64,000 nucleotides of DNA from Rubeoparvulum massiliense (GCF_001049895.1 NZ_CVPE01000006.1:245008-309007), one strand, 5' to 3'. Counted from the stretch's first letter, positions 26,928 to 35,405 are shown. The notes: generated by a model not told the origin, from the letters alone. Translations and numbers: made by a program.

Positions 26928-27869
26928 ATGAAACATTGGATGCAACATTTGAATCGGAGAAATATCCTTTTACTACTTACCTTTGTTGCCATGTTCAGCT
27001 TGATGGTGGGATGTGGTAATGAAGCTACAGGACCACAGGCACCAGTGCAAGAGCCTGTACAAGAGCAAGTACAGGAAGAGACTGCAGCACAGCCACAACG
27101 GATCGTTTCCCTTGTGCCTAGCAATACCGAAATCCTGTTTGCTTTAGGTTTAGGTGATGCTGTTGTGGGAGTATCTGATTATGATAATTATCCAGAAGCA
27201 GTGCAAGAGAAAACGAAGGTAGGGGGAAGAGAGTTCAATGTGGAAGCGATTCTGGAATTACAACCAGATTTAGTACTGGCTCAGGCTTCTTCAGCTCTAA
27301 CCTCACAGGATGGACTTGAGCAGATACGTCAAGCAGGCATTCAAGTGATATCCATTGAGACCGCCGCCTCCTTCCCAGAGGTATACGAATCCATTCGTCA
27401 GATTGCTCAGGTTACCGGTACTGAAGAGGCAGGAGAACAATTGATTTCGGAGATGCAAACTGAAGTAGATGCAATTCTTGAAAAGGTGGCTGATGTGAAG
27501 GCTGCCCCAAGCGTCTGGATTGAAGTCTCTCAGGATCTTTATACTGCAGGGAAAGGTACCTTCATGGACGAGATGTTAACTATGCTACATGCAAAGAATA
27601 TCGCAGGTGAAACAGAAGGCTGGAGCCAATGGAATGAGGAGGATGTCATTGCAGCCAACCCAAGTGTAATCATGGTTACCTATGCTGATTATGTACCAGA
27701 GTGGGATACACAGCTCCTCACCCGCGCTGGTTGGGAAGGCGTTCAAGCCATTGCACAAAAGCAGATTCATGCTCTACCCAGCGACGAAACCTCCCGTCCA
27801 GGACCACGACTCGTGGAAGGGTTACGAGCCATGGCACAGATCCTCTATCCTGACCAATTTACAGAATAG
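26928..27869 (+). CDS. btuF: Cobalamin/corrinoid ABC transporter substrate-binding lipoprotein
   Basis: This 313-residue lipoprotein has a signal peptide, lipobox (SLMVGC) and a repetitive PVQEPVQEQVQEE linker. The BtuF-like domain follows: QRIVSLVPSNTEILFALG, VGVSDYDNYPEAV and GGREFNVEAILELQPDLVLA. It would bind corrinoids outside the membrane. No BtuC permease or BtuD ATPase is encoded in the window, so partners lie elsewhere. The start is the ATG at 26928 with GGAGG 8 bases upstream. Confidence 0.88.
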   Translation: MKHWMQHLNRRNILLLLTFVAMFSLMVGCGNEATGPQAPVQEPVQEQVQEETAAQPQRIVSLVPSNTEILFALGLGDAVVGVSDYDNYPEAVQEKTKVGGREFNVEAILELQPDLVLAQASSALTSQDGLEQIRQAGIQVISIETAASFPEVYESIRQIAQVTGTEEAGEQLISEMQTEVDAILEKVADVKAAPSVWIEVSQDLYTAGKGTFMDEMLTMLHAKNIAGETEGWSQWNEEDVIAANPSVIMVTYADYVPEWDTQLLTRAGWEGVQAIAQKQIHALPSDETSRPGPRLVEGLRAMAQILYPDQFTE

Positions 27870-27878
27870 GTTGAGCAA

Positions 27879-28856
27879 ATGAGTGGATTATTCTTTGGTC
27901 ATGCAGAAATAACAATCATTCCTATCATCCTCGCCTATATTCTTGACCGGATCTTAGGCGATCCCCGTTGGTTACCCCATCCCGTTGTCGGGATGGGGAA
28001 GCTGATTTATCTTGGGGATCGTTTACTCAATCGAGGAAGGTATCGTATGGCCCAAGGTGTGCTCATGGTACTCCTTCTTCTTACCATTGTGGGAGGTCTT
28101 GTCATCGTGCTTGTAAGGGTAGCGTACGGATTCCATCCATACCTTGGTTATTTTCTTGAAGGAGTATTGATTTGGTCCACAATAGCGGTGAAGGGTTTAG
28201 GTGATGCAGCACGATTGGTGGCGAAGCCGTTACAACAGAAAGACTTCACCAGTGCTCGTCAGGCACTTGGGCAGATTGTGGGACGAGATACAGCAAACCT
28301 CGGTGAAAGCGAAATCGTTCGAGGCACTGTGGAAACGGTAGCAGAAAATACTTGTGATGCGGTGATTGCACCACTCTTCTACGCATTTTTTGGTGGTGGA
28401 CTCGGAGCGATACTCTATCGTGCGGTGAATACTTGTGATGCCATGGTAGGGTATCGGAATGAGCGTTATCTCGCATTTGGCTGGGGCTCTGCTCGTCTGG
28501 ATGATCTTCTCAATTGGCTCCCAAGTCGATTAACTGCTCTATTAATGCTCTCAGTAAATCGACCTGCTGTTGGAATCAGTTGGCGTCAAGCCTGGCGAGT
28601 GATGTGCCGCGATGCACGGAAGCATCCCAGTCCTAACAGTGGCTTTGGTGAAGCCACAACCGCAGCAATACTCGGTGTACAGCTCGGTGGTCGTAATTAT
28701 TATCAAGGAATCCCAGAGGACCGACCAAGGATGGGTGATCCCCTCTATCCTTTAGCAACCAAGCAGATTGAAGGAGCGATTCAGATTATGGAACGTACAA
28801 CCTTAGCCATGCTACTCCTTATTGGATTAGGAGGGGTTTTTAATGTCCTTCCCTGA
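27879..28856 (+). CDS. cbiB: Adenosylcobinamide-phosphate synthase
   Basis: This 325-residue membrane protein has several hydrophobic segments and conserved family stretches: DRILGDPRWLPHPVVGMG near the N-terminus, RDTANLGESEIVRGTVETVAENTCD (residues about 130-155) and NSGFGEATTAAILGVQLGG. It attaches aminopropanol phosphate or aminopropanol to adenosylcobyric acid. The 3' end overlaps the next gene by 14 bases. Confidence 0.92.
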   Translation: MSGLFFGHAEITIIPIILAYILDRILGDPRWLPHPVVGMGKLIYLGDRLLNRGRYRMAQGVLMVLLLLTIVGGLVIVLVRVAYGFHPYLGYFLEGVLIWSTIAVKGLGDAARLVAKPLQQKDFTSARQALGQIVGRDTANLGESEIVRGTVETVAENTCDAVIAPLFYAFFGGGLGAILYRAVNTCDAMVGYRNERYLAFGWGSARLDDLLNWLPSRLTALLMLSVNRPAVGISWRQAWRVMCRDARKHPSPNSGFGEATTAAILGVQLGGRNYYQGIPEDRPRMGDPLYPLATKQIEGAIQIMERTTLAMLLLIGLGGVFNVLP

Positions 28857-29922
28857 GCATGGGTCCCAGGTGGCAGGAATCTATCAGGCATTAGGGCTTT
28901 CGCAACCTCTAGAAGCAACCATCATCGATATGAGTGTGAATCTGAACCCCATGGGCCCACCACCATGGCTCCAAGAGGTGGTACAGTTGGAATGGAGCCA
29001 TCTTCTTCAATATCCCGAGCAGCATGGAGAATCCCTGCTCGCTAAACTGGCAGCAGTGGAAAGTATCGATCCTACCATGGTACTGCTGGGCAATGGTGGC
29101 GCTGAATTGATCTATCTGGTCGCTCGTCTTTTTACCGATGGCGATGTAGGTATCCTTCGACCAACCTTCTCAGAATATGAGCAAGCCTTAGTAGGGGTGA
29201 ATGCAAGAATTCATCCACTTCTTTTACATGAGGAGAATGGCTGGTGCTGGGATCAGAACGAGGTGTTCCAACAATTACAGGCTCTTGATGGTATTTTCCT
29301 CTGCAATCCCAATAATCCAACGGGTGTAGCATACCCTCAAGAAGACTTGTGCGCTCTGGTCGAAGCAGCAGCCCAGCGGGGAATTCTTCTTATTGTGGAT
29401 GAGGCCTTTTATGATTTTCAGGATGTGCCTTTTTCATTGGTTCCTTGGATTACTCAATATCCCAATCTCATTGTGCTTCGTTCATTTACAAAAATGTACC
29501 ATGTTCCTGGCTTACGCCTAGGGGCTTTATTCGCCAATCCATCGATTATTACACGGCTTCGTCGTTGGACCCCTCCTTGGAATGTGAATCACCTCGCGCT
29601 CTTTCTTGGTAAGCAACTCCTCGAAGAACAGGAATATGTTCTGCAAACACAGCAGTATGTTCAAGGGGAACGCAGACGAATCTTCGCTGGATTAGAGAAG
29701 TTAGGCTTCAATCACTCACCTAGTGTAGTCCATTACTATCTATTAAGCTTACGGGAAAAAGAAGACCTGACACCCTTATTGAAGCATCTTGCACTTCATG
29801 GCATCGTAGCTCGACATACCTATAATTTCCCACCACTTCAAGGACGCTATCTTCGTTTGGCCATTAAAGGAAGAAAAGAAAATGATCGCTTACTACAGGT
29901 TTTAGAGGAGTGGAGTAGGTGA
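28843..29922 (+). CDS. cobD: Threonine-phosphate decarboxylase (PLP-dependent)
   Basis: This 359-residue aminotransferase-fold protein has LCNPNNPTGVAYP, LIVDEAFYDF and VLRSFTKMYHVPGLRLG, in which the Lys of SFTKM would bind PLP. In a B12 operon next to cbiB it supplies aminopropanol phosphate from L-threonine phosphate. A histidinol-phosphate aminotransferase is the main alternative, but context argues against it. The ATG lies inside the end of cbiB, and the stop overlaps the next start by 4 bases. Confidence 0.88.
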   Translation: MSFPEHGSQVAGIYQALGLSQPLEATIIDMSVNLNPMGPPPWLQEVVQLEWSHLLQYPEQHGESLLAKLAAVESIDPTMVLLGNGGAELIYLVARLFTDGDVGILRPTFSEYEQALVGVNARIHPLLLHEENGWCWDQNEVFQQLQALDGIFLCNPNNPTGVAYPQEDLCALVEAAAQRGILLIVDEAFYDFQDVPFSLVPWITQYPNLIVLRSFTKMYHVPGLRLGALFANPSIITRLRRWTPPWNVNHLALFLGKQLLEEQEYVLQTQQYVQGERRRIFAGLEKLGFNHSPSVVHYYLLSLREKEDLTPLLKHLALHGIVARHTYNFPPLQGRYLRLAIKGRKENDRLLQVLEEWSR

Positions 29923-30515
29923 TGTTAATTTTCATTACAGGTGGAGTACGTAGCGGAAAGAGCCGATTCGCTGAAGGGCTAGCGAGATCCTACTATGATG
30001 ATCTGCATGAGCGATGCGGTGGAGCGAGGCTGATCTATCTGGCAACTAGCCACATAAGCGATGATGAGATGAGGGAACGGATTGAACGTCATCAACTGGA
30101 TCGCCACGGCAGTGGCTACCCTTGGGTGACTTGGGAACAGCCTGTGCAGATGATGACGCTGGTGCCCGCTCTAGAGAGAGATGATGTGCTTCTCATCGAC
30201 TGTTTAACCACCTGGTTGAGTAATGAACTATTCCAACCAGCTTTCAGCATGGTCGGAGAAAACGGAGAACTCCGAAGTGTTGATTTTCTATTGGAGCAGA
30301 TGCGACTGCACATTCTTCAGCCCTTGCAGAAGATGGCTACACAGTCTACCTGTCTCTTAGTCTCTAACGAAATCGCCCATGAACCGCTGTTTCTCTATGA
30401 TCCTTGGACACAATGCTATATTGAAATTCTTCAACGCTTACATCAGGAGATCGTGGCCATGGCGGATCAGGCTTATTTGATCGAGTATGGACTTCCACAA
30501 CGAACGAAGTGGTAA
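29919..30515 (+). CDS. cobU: Adenosylcobinamide kinase/guanylyltransferase (CobU)
   Basis: This 198-residue protein has the P-loop GGVRSGKSRFAE at the N-terminus, ATSHISDDEMRERIERHQ, LIDCLTTWLSNEL and LVSNEIAHEPL. The last differs from the usual SNEVGxGIVP, so the guanylyltransferase half is divergent. It phosphorylates adenosylcobinamide and forms the GDP derivative. GTG 29919 or ATG 29922 may start the protein. A second CobU-like gene ends this operon. Confidence 0.85.
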   Translation: MMLIFITGGVRSGKSRFAEGLARSYYDDLHERCGGARLIYLATSHISDDEMRERIERHQLDRHGSGYPWVTWEQPVQMMTLVPALERDDVLLIDCLTTWLSNELFQPAFSMVGENGELRSVDFLLEQMRLHILQPLQKMATQSTCLLVSNEIAHEPLFLYDPWTQCYIEILQRLHQEIVAMADQAYLIEYGLPQRTKW

Positions 30516-30563
30516 TTGGACATAAGAAAGCAAATCTGTACATTGGGTAGGGAGGAAGCGAAG

Positions 30564-31418
30564 ATGAAAGGAATTATGGTACAAGGCACATCTTCTGATG
30601 CAGGGAAGTCTTTATTATGCATCGCACTGTGCCGCTGGCTCCGTCATCAAGGGGTACGGGTAGCACCCTTCAAATCACAGAATATGTCGAATTATCTTGT
30701 TAGGATGGGGAGCCATCAGGTGATCAGCGCTGCTCAAGCAATGCAAGCTGAAGCAGCAAGGATCCTACCTACTGTAGAGATGAATCCACTGCTCCTCGTC
30801 CCTGAGGGCGAGATGCAAGCCCGCCTATATTGCAGAGGAGAAGAGGTCGGCGTAGTTTCTGGTCAGTCCTATCGCCTAGACTGGTATGAGCGAGGCTGTG
30901 AAGTGATTCGGCAAGCAATGGCTAGCCTCGCTGAACAAGTGGATTATCTGGTGCTAGAGGGTGCAGGAAGCCCTGTGGAGTTAAATCTCAAGGATCGGGA
31001 GCTCGTCAATATGAAGGTGGCAGAGCTGGCTGATGTTCCAGTTCTCCTCATTGCAGATATTGAACGTGGTGGTGTTTTTGCAAGCATTGTGGGAACCATT
31101 GAACTTCTAGAAAAGGAAGAACGAAAGCGTGTGCAAGGGATCATCATTAATAAGTTCCGTGGTGATCTACAGCTCTTTCAAGACGGGATTAAGCTGATTG
31201 AAGCGCGGATAGGCATTCCGGTGCTTGGTGTCATTCCCTATGTAAAGGGTCTCGAAATTCCAGCAGAAGACTCCCTTGCTACCAATGGTCGAAAAATAGA
31301 GGAGAGCAGCAGAGAAAGTAGGGAAGCTGCTTATGAAGCTTGGACAACTCATGTATGCCAACACCTAGATATGGGGCGGATTTGGCAGATTCTTCAGAGC
31401 TGGCAGGGGGCGAAATAA
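30564..31418 (+). CDS. cobQ: Cobyric acid synthase homologue lacking the glutamine amidotransferase domain
   Basis: This 284-residue protein starts as a normal CobQ/Cbi[21 protein letters not shown], then [19 protein letters not shown] and [17 protein letters not shown], and ending the ATP domain at [16 protein letters not shown]. Family members are about 500 residues. Here the entire GATase domain, with its Cys and His catalytic residues, is absent. The last 30 residues ([20 protein letters not shown]) look like the extreme C-terminus of full CobQ, implying a clean in-frame internal deletion. GGGAGG 8 bases upstream sets the ATG at 30564. Function would need free ammonia or may be lost. Confidence 0.85.
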   Translation: MKGIMVQGTSSDAGKSLLCIALCRWLRHQGVRVAPFKSQNMSNYLVRMGSHQVISAAQAMQAEAARILPTVEMNPLLLVPEGEMQARLYCRGEEVGVVSGQSYRLDWYERGCEVIRQAMASLAEQVDYLVLEGAGSPVELNLKDRELVNMKVAELADVPVLLIADIERGGVFASIVGTIELLEKEERKRVQGIIINKFRGDLQLFQDGIKLIEARIGIPVLGVIPYVKGLEIPAEDSLATNGRKIEESSRESREAAYEAWTTHVCQHLDMGRIWQILQSWQGAK

Positions 31419-31419
31419 C

Positions 31420-32223
31420 GTGAAGGAACAATGGCAACGCTGGTGGGATGGCTGGTGCCTCACCATGCAATTTTTCTCTTCCATTCCGTTTGGAAAAACG
31501 ATACCTCTTCAGGAAGGTCGTGTGACCAGAAGTCTACTACTGGTTCCACTACTTGGTCTTATCTTTGGAGTTGTGATTGCCTTCCTCTACATTTTCCTGA
31601 TCAAGTGGCAGATATCCTATCTTTTTTTATCCCTATTCACCCTTACCACATTGGCTTTTTTATCTGGTGGGATGCATCTCGATGGCTGGATCGATATGAG
31701 TGATGCTTTTTTCTCCTATGCCAAAAAGGAACGGCGTCTGGAGATCATGAGTGACTCCCGTGTTGGTGCCTTCGGGGTCATCTCATTTCTCTTTTTAATC
31801 CTATGGCGTTGGTTTTTTATCTATGAGAGTATGCTTGGCTTAGAAGAACAGCTATTTGCTGTACTAATGCTGATTCCTTGTTGCTCACGCATCGTGATGC
31901 TACACCTTCTTATTAAAGGACCGATGGCCAAGCAGGAAGGCTTAGGATATTTTTTTCATCTCCATGCGCCAAAACGGATTACATTAATTTGGCTGGTCTA
32001 TTCGTTACTCATGCTACTTCTCCTTTTCCTATTCAATGATGCATGGTATCACTGGCTACTGCTACTCATTCCCATGGCCTATCTTTTCGGATATTTGCTC
32101 CATCGCGGGTATCTCAAGCAATTTGGTGGTTTAACTGGCGATTTATTAGGGGCAAGCGTAGAGGGGGTGGAGAGCGGTCTATGGTTTCTCACATGGTTGT
32201 GGACTGTCTTCGTCATGGCGTAA
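31420..32223 (+). CDS. cobS: Adenosylcobinamide-GDP ribazoletransferase (cobalamin synthase)
   Basis: This 267-residue membrane enzyme joins adenosylcobinamide-GDP and alpha-ribazole. Family signatures are FSSIPFGK near the start, GGMHLDGWIDMSDAFFS with the metal-binding acidic residues, and EIMSDSRVGAFGVISF. The start is a GTG one base after the cobQ stop, with AGGGGG upstream. The 3' end overlaps cobC by 43 bases. Confidence 0.92.
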   Translation: MKEQWQRWWDGWCLTMQFFSSIPFGKTIPLQEGRVTRSLLLVPLLGLIFGVVIAFLYIFLIKWQISYLFLSLFTLTTLAFLSGGMHLDGWIDMSDAFFSYAKKERRLEIMSDSRVGAFGVISFLFLILWRWFFIYESMLGLEEQLFAVLMLIPCCSRIVMLHLLIKGPMAKQEGLGYFFHLHAPKRITLIWLVYSLLMLLLLFLFNDAWYHWLLLLIPMAYLFGYLLHRGYLKQFGGLTGDLLGASVEGVESGLWFLTWLWTVFVMA

Positions 32224-32825
32224 CCCAAGGAAATCTTGAGCATCGTTATATCGGCTGGACCGATGAGGCTTTAAGCTTACAAGGTATCGAGGAAGTGAAG
32301 TGCCTCCGCAGGAAGCTACTTGAGGTACAAATGGAGCCAGGATTGATCTTCACCAGCGATTTAGAGCGGACCAGAGAGACTGCTCAGATTCTCTTTCCTA
32401 CGAAGAAGGTGGAGCTTTTACCCCAGTTTCGTGAGTATCACTTCGGCCGTTGGGAAGGGAAAACTTATGCAGAAATTATGGCTGACCCCGAGCTTTGCAC
32501 TCTCTATTCTCACTGGCTTGATGATCCATATGGTATGACACCACCAGAGGGAGAGAGCTGGCAATCGTTTGAGGAAAGGGTAAGAACAGGCTGGGAAGCT
32601 CTACTTGTACAGATGCATGAACAGCATGTGCCCTATGCCATGCTCATCGCCCATGGTGGTACATTGCGACTGCTTAGTCAGTTCACTGCTTCCATCCCTT
32701 TTTGGCAGCTTGATCTTCCGCCATGCCATGGATTTCGGCTTACGATTGCGTATGAAGGGAGGGGGAGCTGGCAATGCACTTCGTTACAGGCGGGTATTGG
32801 AATGGAAAAAGGGAGTGGGTGTTGA
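32181..32825 (+). CDS. cobC: Alpha-ribazole phosphatase, histidine phosphatase family
   Basis: This 214-residue protein has the phosphohistidine motif CLRHGVTQGNLEHRYIGWTD at the N-terminus, FTSDLERTRETAQIL, REYHFGRWEGKTY and the second His in IAHGGTLR. It would dephosphorylate alpha-ribazole phosphate or adenosylcobalamin phosphate. The ATG at 32181, inside cobS, has GGTGGAG 8 bases upstream; the longer open frame to 32043 is only the shadow of cobS. Confidence 0.88.
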   Translation: MVSHMVVDCLRHGVTQGNLEHRYIGWTDEALSLQGIEEVKCLRRKLLEVQMEPGLIFTSDLERTRETAQILFPTKKVELLPQFREYHFGRWEGKTYAEIMADPELCTLYSHWLDDPYGMTPPEGESWQSFEERVRTGWEALLVQMHEQHVPYAMLIAHGGTLRLLSQFTASIPFWQLDLPPCHGFRLTIAYEGRGSWQCTSLQAGIGMEKGSGC

Positions 32826-33331
32826 AGCACTACGATTTTTCTCTTGATAAGGTGGCGTTGATCACGCCAGTCCCCTGGATTGCTCGGAGTGATTCAACGA
32901 CCTCATTGCAGCACTGGTCTGACATTGAGGATTCCCGTTGGTTCGTAGGGTGGGATCATTGGCAGTCCGAACTGAACCGCATTACGCGCTCAACAAGCCC
33001 AGTTATTATTGAAGGACTAGAGATGTGGATTCTCTTAAGCTTTATAAGTAGGAAACAGGCTGAAGAAGATCGCAAGCTTGAGGAGCTTCGTCAATACTGG
33101 CAGGAATTATTCAATCAGTGGAGAGCTTTGGAGCGACAAGTTGCAGTAGGGGATGTATATCGACCCGTCATTATCATTGGTAGTGATATCACAAGAGGTG
33201 TGGTACCCCTTGAGAAGGAACTACGAGCCTGGCGGGATCTCGTTGGCTGGGTCTATCAAGATGCTGTGGCTCTAGCAGAACGAGTGGATCATATTTGGTA
33301 TGGTATTGCAACCACATTGAAATCGGAGTAA
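32774..33331 (+). CDS. Second CobU-like P-loop protein
   Basis: This 185-residue protein starts MHFVTGGYWNGKREWV, a P-loop of the kind in Bacillus-type adenosylcobinamide kinase/guanylyltransferases. It ends with IIIGSDITRGVVPLEKE, LRAWRDLVGWVYQD and AERVDHIWYGIA, which match the CobU GMGIVP-type region better than the canonical cobU of this operon does. It overlaps cobC by 52 bases. It may divide kinase and transferase work with the other CobU. That is inference; redundancy is equally possible. Confidence 0.75.
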   Translation: MHFVTGGYWNGKREWVLKHYDFSLDKVALITPVPWIARSDSTTSLQHWSDIEDSRWFVGWDHWQSELNRITRSTSPVIIEGLEMWILLSFISRKQAEEDRKLEELRQYWQELFNQWRALERQVAVGDVYRPVIIIGSDITRGVVPLEKELRAWRDLVGWVYQDAVALAERVDHIWYGIATTLKSE

Positions 33332-33362
33332 GTCGACTTCAGGGCTCATTTGAATAGGTAGC

Positions 33363-33415
33363 AATAAGGGAGAAAGAACTGCATGTGGATCTGCAGCTCT
33401 TTCTCCCTTATTCTT
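33363..33415. terminator. Bidirectional terminator closing the B12 operon
   Basis: AATAAGGGAGAAAGA and TCTTTCTCCCTTATT form a perfect 15-bp stem, with an inner CTGCA/TGCAG pair. It also serves the convergent small gene on the minus strand. Confidence 0.88.
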
Positions 33416-33750
33416 TAAGTGGGATTGGAAAAAGGATGTTGATCTAAATCGCTTTGATTCATAGCATCCAATGAGGAGACAGATTGATTGAGGGAAATTT
33501 CAAGCTGATTACAAATCTGCATGGCGCTTTGCATCCGTTGCATCGCGAGCTGATGACCTTGTAGTGCTTGTTCAACAACTTGAATTCCCCGCTGCTCCCG
33601 TTGTAGGGAGTCTTGAAGGGCTTGTATGGTTTGTACCTGTTGTTGGATCATGGATTGGTACATATGCGATGCTTGTTGTGTCTGTTGCATTAATTGCTGA
33701 ATGGTTTGTTCGCATTGGCGAATTTGACCGAGAATTTGTTGATGGAACAT
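33415..33750 (-). CDS. Gln-rich coiled-coil protein of unknown function
   Basis: This 111-residue soluble protein is about a quarter Gln, with heptad-like spacing of Leu, Ile and Met over most of its length (QTIQQLMQQTQQ, QVQTIQALQDSLQ). It is predicted to be one long helix or coiled coil. AAAGGAG lies 8 bases before the ATG at 33750. No family was recognised; a structural or spore-associated role is possible but not shown. Confidence 0.55.
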   Translation of the reverse strand: MFHQQILGQIRQCEQTIQQLMQQTQQASHMYQSMIQQQVQTIQALQDSLQREQRGIQVVEQALQGHQLAMQRMQSAMQICNQLEISLNQSVSSLDAMNQSDLDQHPFSNPT

Positions 33751-33919
33751 GGTCCACACTCCTTTGGTGAATAGAATTCTTTCTTGTTTACTTTTACCAA
33801 TTTTAAGTAATCTATGCGTTGACGAGTTACATGGATGAGATCCTCCTTAATCGTACAGAGTAATGGTTAGAAGAGAGCTCGAGAATCTCTGCAATGAGAT
33901 TCTTGTTTGAGGTGATGAG

Positions 33920-35056
33920 ATGAAGGCGGTCACTTATCAAGGAATGAAGGAGCTTCTAGTCAAAGAGGTACCAGATCCCGATATCGTAAATAAGGATGAT
34001 ATTATTATTCGAATCACCCAGACAGCCATCTGCGGCTCTGATCTCCATCTGTTTCATGGCATGATTCCCAATCTGCCTAAAGACTATGTGATTGGCCATG
34101 AACCGATTGGAATTGTGGAGGAGATTGGACCTGACGTATCTAAGGTAAAGCGAGGAGATCGGGTGGTGATCCCGTTTACTGTGGCATGTGGACATTGTTA
34201 CTATTGTGAGCATCAGTTAGAGAGCCAATGTGACAGGTCGAATCCGAACGGTGCATTAGGGGGCTATCTCGGCTATTCCCAAATGTTTGGAGGCTATCAA
34301 GGGGCACAGGCAGAATATCTTCGTGTTCCATTCGGAAATTTCATGCCCTTCTTGATTCCCCCAGATTGTGAATTAGAGGATGATCATCTGATTTTTCTTT
34401 CTGATATATTGCCCACAGCTTATTGGGCTGTAACTGACGCAAATGTAAAAGCAAAGGATACGGTGGTGGTATTAGGCTGTGGTCCGGTGGGTCTATTGGT
34501 TCAAAAATTTGCATGGCTACAGGGTGCGAAGCGTGTCATCGCTGTAGACTATGTGAATGAGCGTCTCCACCATACTAAGCGCACCAATCATGTGGAAACG
34601 GTACCGTTTACAGAGGTTGAAGAAACAGGGCAATATCTCAAGGAGCTTACCCACGGTGGTGCAGATGTGGTCATCGATTGTGTGGGAATGGATGGAAAGA
34701 AATCTACCTTTGATTTCATACAAACGGCGTTACGACTCCAAGGTGGAACCATTAGTGCCTTACAGATTGCAAGCCATGCTGTTCGTAAAGGGGGAACAGT
34801 CCAAATTGTAGGCGTATATGGAATGAAGTATAATGCTTTTCCTCTTGGGGACTTTTTTTCCCGTAATATTACGTTGAGAATGGGGCAAGCACCGGTTCCC
34901 CATATTATGCCCATCCTGTATGACATGTTAGTAAAAGAGCGGATCGATCCGCGAGATATCATTACACATCGCTTACCATTAGCTGAAGCGCAACGGGCCT
35001 ATGACCTCTTCGATGGGAAGTTGGAGGGCTGCATTAAAGTGTTACTTTATCCATAG
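33920..35056 (+). CDS. Zinc-dependent alcohol dehydrogenase (formaldehyde dehydrogenase-like)
   Basis: This 378-residue MDR-family protein has catalytic-zinc ligands in ICGSDLHLFHG (Cys about 38) and GHEPIGIVEEIG (His, Glu), and structural-zinc cysteines in CGHCYYCEHQLESQC. The NAD-binding loop is VVLGCGPVGLLVQ (about 183-195). The long form with PTAYWAVTDA resembles glutathione-independent formaldehyde dehydrogenase-like enzymes. An AGAATCTC/GAGATTCT hairpin lies just upstream (33889-33907). The stop is about 60 bases before the TOMM promoter, so it is probably not part of that operon. Confidence 0.85.
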   Translation: MKAVTYQGMKELLVKEVPDPDIVNKDDIIIRITQTAICGSDLHLFHGMIPNLPKDYVIGHEPIGIVEEIGPDVSKVKRGDRVVIPFTVACGHCYYCEHQLESQCDRSNPNGALGGYLGYSQMFGGYQGAQAEYLRVPFGNFMPFLIPPDCELEDDHLIFLSDILPTAYWAVTDANVKAKDTVVVLGCGPVGLLVQKFAWLQGAKRVIAVDYVNERLHHTKRTNHVETVPFTEVEETGQYLKELTHGGADVVIDCVGMDGKKSTFDFIQTALRLQGGTISALQIASHAVRKGGTVQIVGVYGMKYNAFPLGDFFSRNITLRMGQAPVPHIMPILYDMLVKERIDPRDIITHRLPLAEAQRAYDLFDGKLEGCIKVLLYP

Positions 35057-35119
35057 ATAGCATCCTGTTATTTTAATATCTAGCAGTAATTAAATGAAAA
35101 ATATGGGCATATTGAACGA

Positions 35120-35176
35120 TGGACAAGTGAATGAACTGTAATAAAATAGGTGGTGATCCCAAGGGATCTCCACCTA
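35120..35176 (+). promoter_or_regulatory. TOMM operon promoter with palindrome at the start site
   Basis: TGGACA (35120-35125), a 16-base spacer and TAAAAT (35142-35147) differ from the sigma-A consensus by one base each. Directly after the -10 box lies a long imperfect palindrome, AGGTGGTGATCCC-AA-GGGATCTCCACCT (35148-35175), which would cover +1. An operator role or a 5' stem-loop is inferred. Confidence 0.55.
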
Positions 35177-35251
35177 AACCATTTAAGAGGGGCAGGCACA
35201 CATAAAATATACAGAAAATTAACAATATTAAAATTAAGAGGAGGGATCTTC

Positions 35252-35362
35252 ATGTTTCAAGTAACCGAATTGAATGCACAAACAGCCGTGTTCGATGCAC
35301 CAATGGCAGCAGGCGCAATCTGGTGTTGCTGCTGCTATTTCTGTACTTCAACAGGTAGTTAA
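35252..35362 (+). CDS. TOMM/LAP precursor peptide (streptolysin S-like core)
   Basis: This 36-residue peptide has GAGGAGGG 6 bases before the ATG. The leader (about residues 1-22) ends in FDAPMAAGAI, close to the FEPMAA that precedes the plantazolicin core. The C-terminal part WCCCCYFCTSTGS has five Cys, two Thr and two Ser, and resembles the CCCCC..TTCCF...TGS core of streptolysin S. It is followed directly by cyclodehydratase, YcaO, dehydrogenase, peptidase and exporter genes. Up to nine residues could be turned into azol(in)es. The cleavage site is probably near MAA/GA (inference). The same frame is open upstream to 35150, but the ribosome binding site fixes this start. Confidence 0.88.
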   Translation: MFQVTELNAQTAVFDAPMAAGAIWCCCCYFCTSTGS

Positions 35363-35373
35363 TTAGAGCAATT

Positions 35374-35405
35374 AACCTCATAAGAGGCTTTAGAGGTTTC
35401 TTCAA
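35374..35405 (+). terminator. Attenuator-like hairpin after the precursor gene
   Basis: AACCTCATAAG and CTTTAGAGGTT form an 11-position stem with two mismatches around AGG, followed by TCTTC. A leaky terminator here would make precursor mRNA more abundant than enzyme mRNA, as in sag-type operons. Confidence 0.5.

Noticed and set aside
33920..35056. Alcohol dehydrogenase as a TOMM tailoring enzyme
   Set aside because: It ends before the TOMM promoter, has its own upstream region and belongs to a housekeeping-type family. A link is possible but unsupported.
35150..35251. N-terminal extension of the TOMM precursor in the same frame
   Set aside because: It would begin inside the promoter palindrome without a ribosome binding site, whereas GAGGAGGG sits 6 bases before the ATG at 35252.
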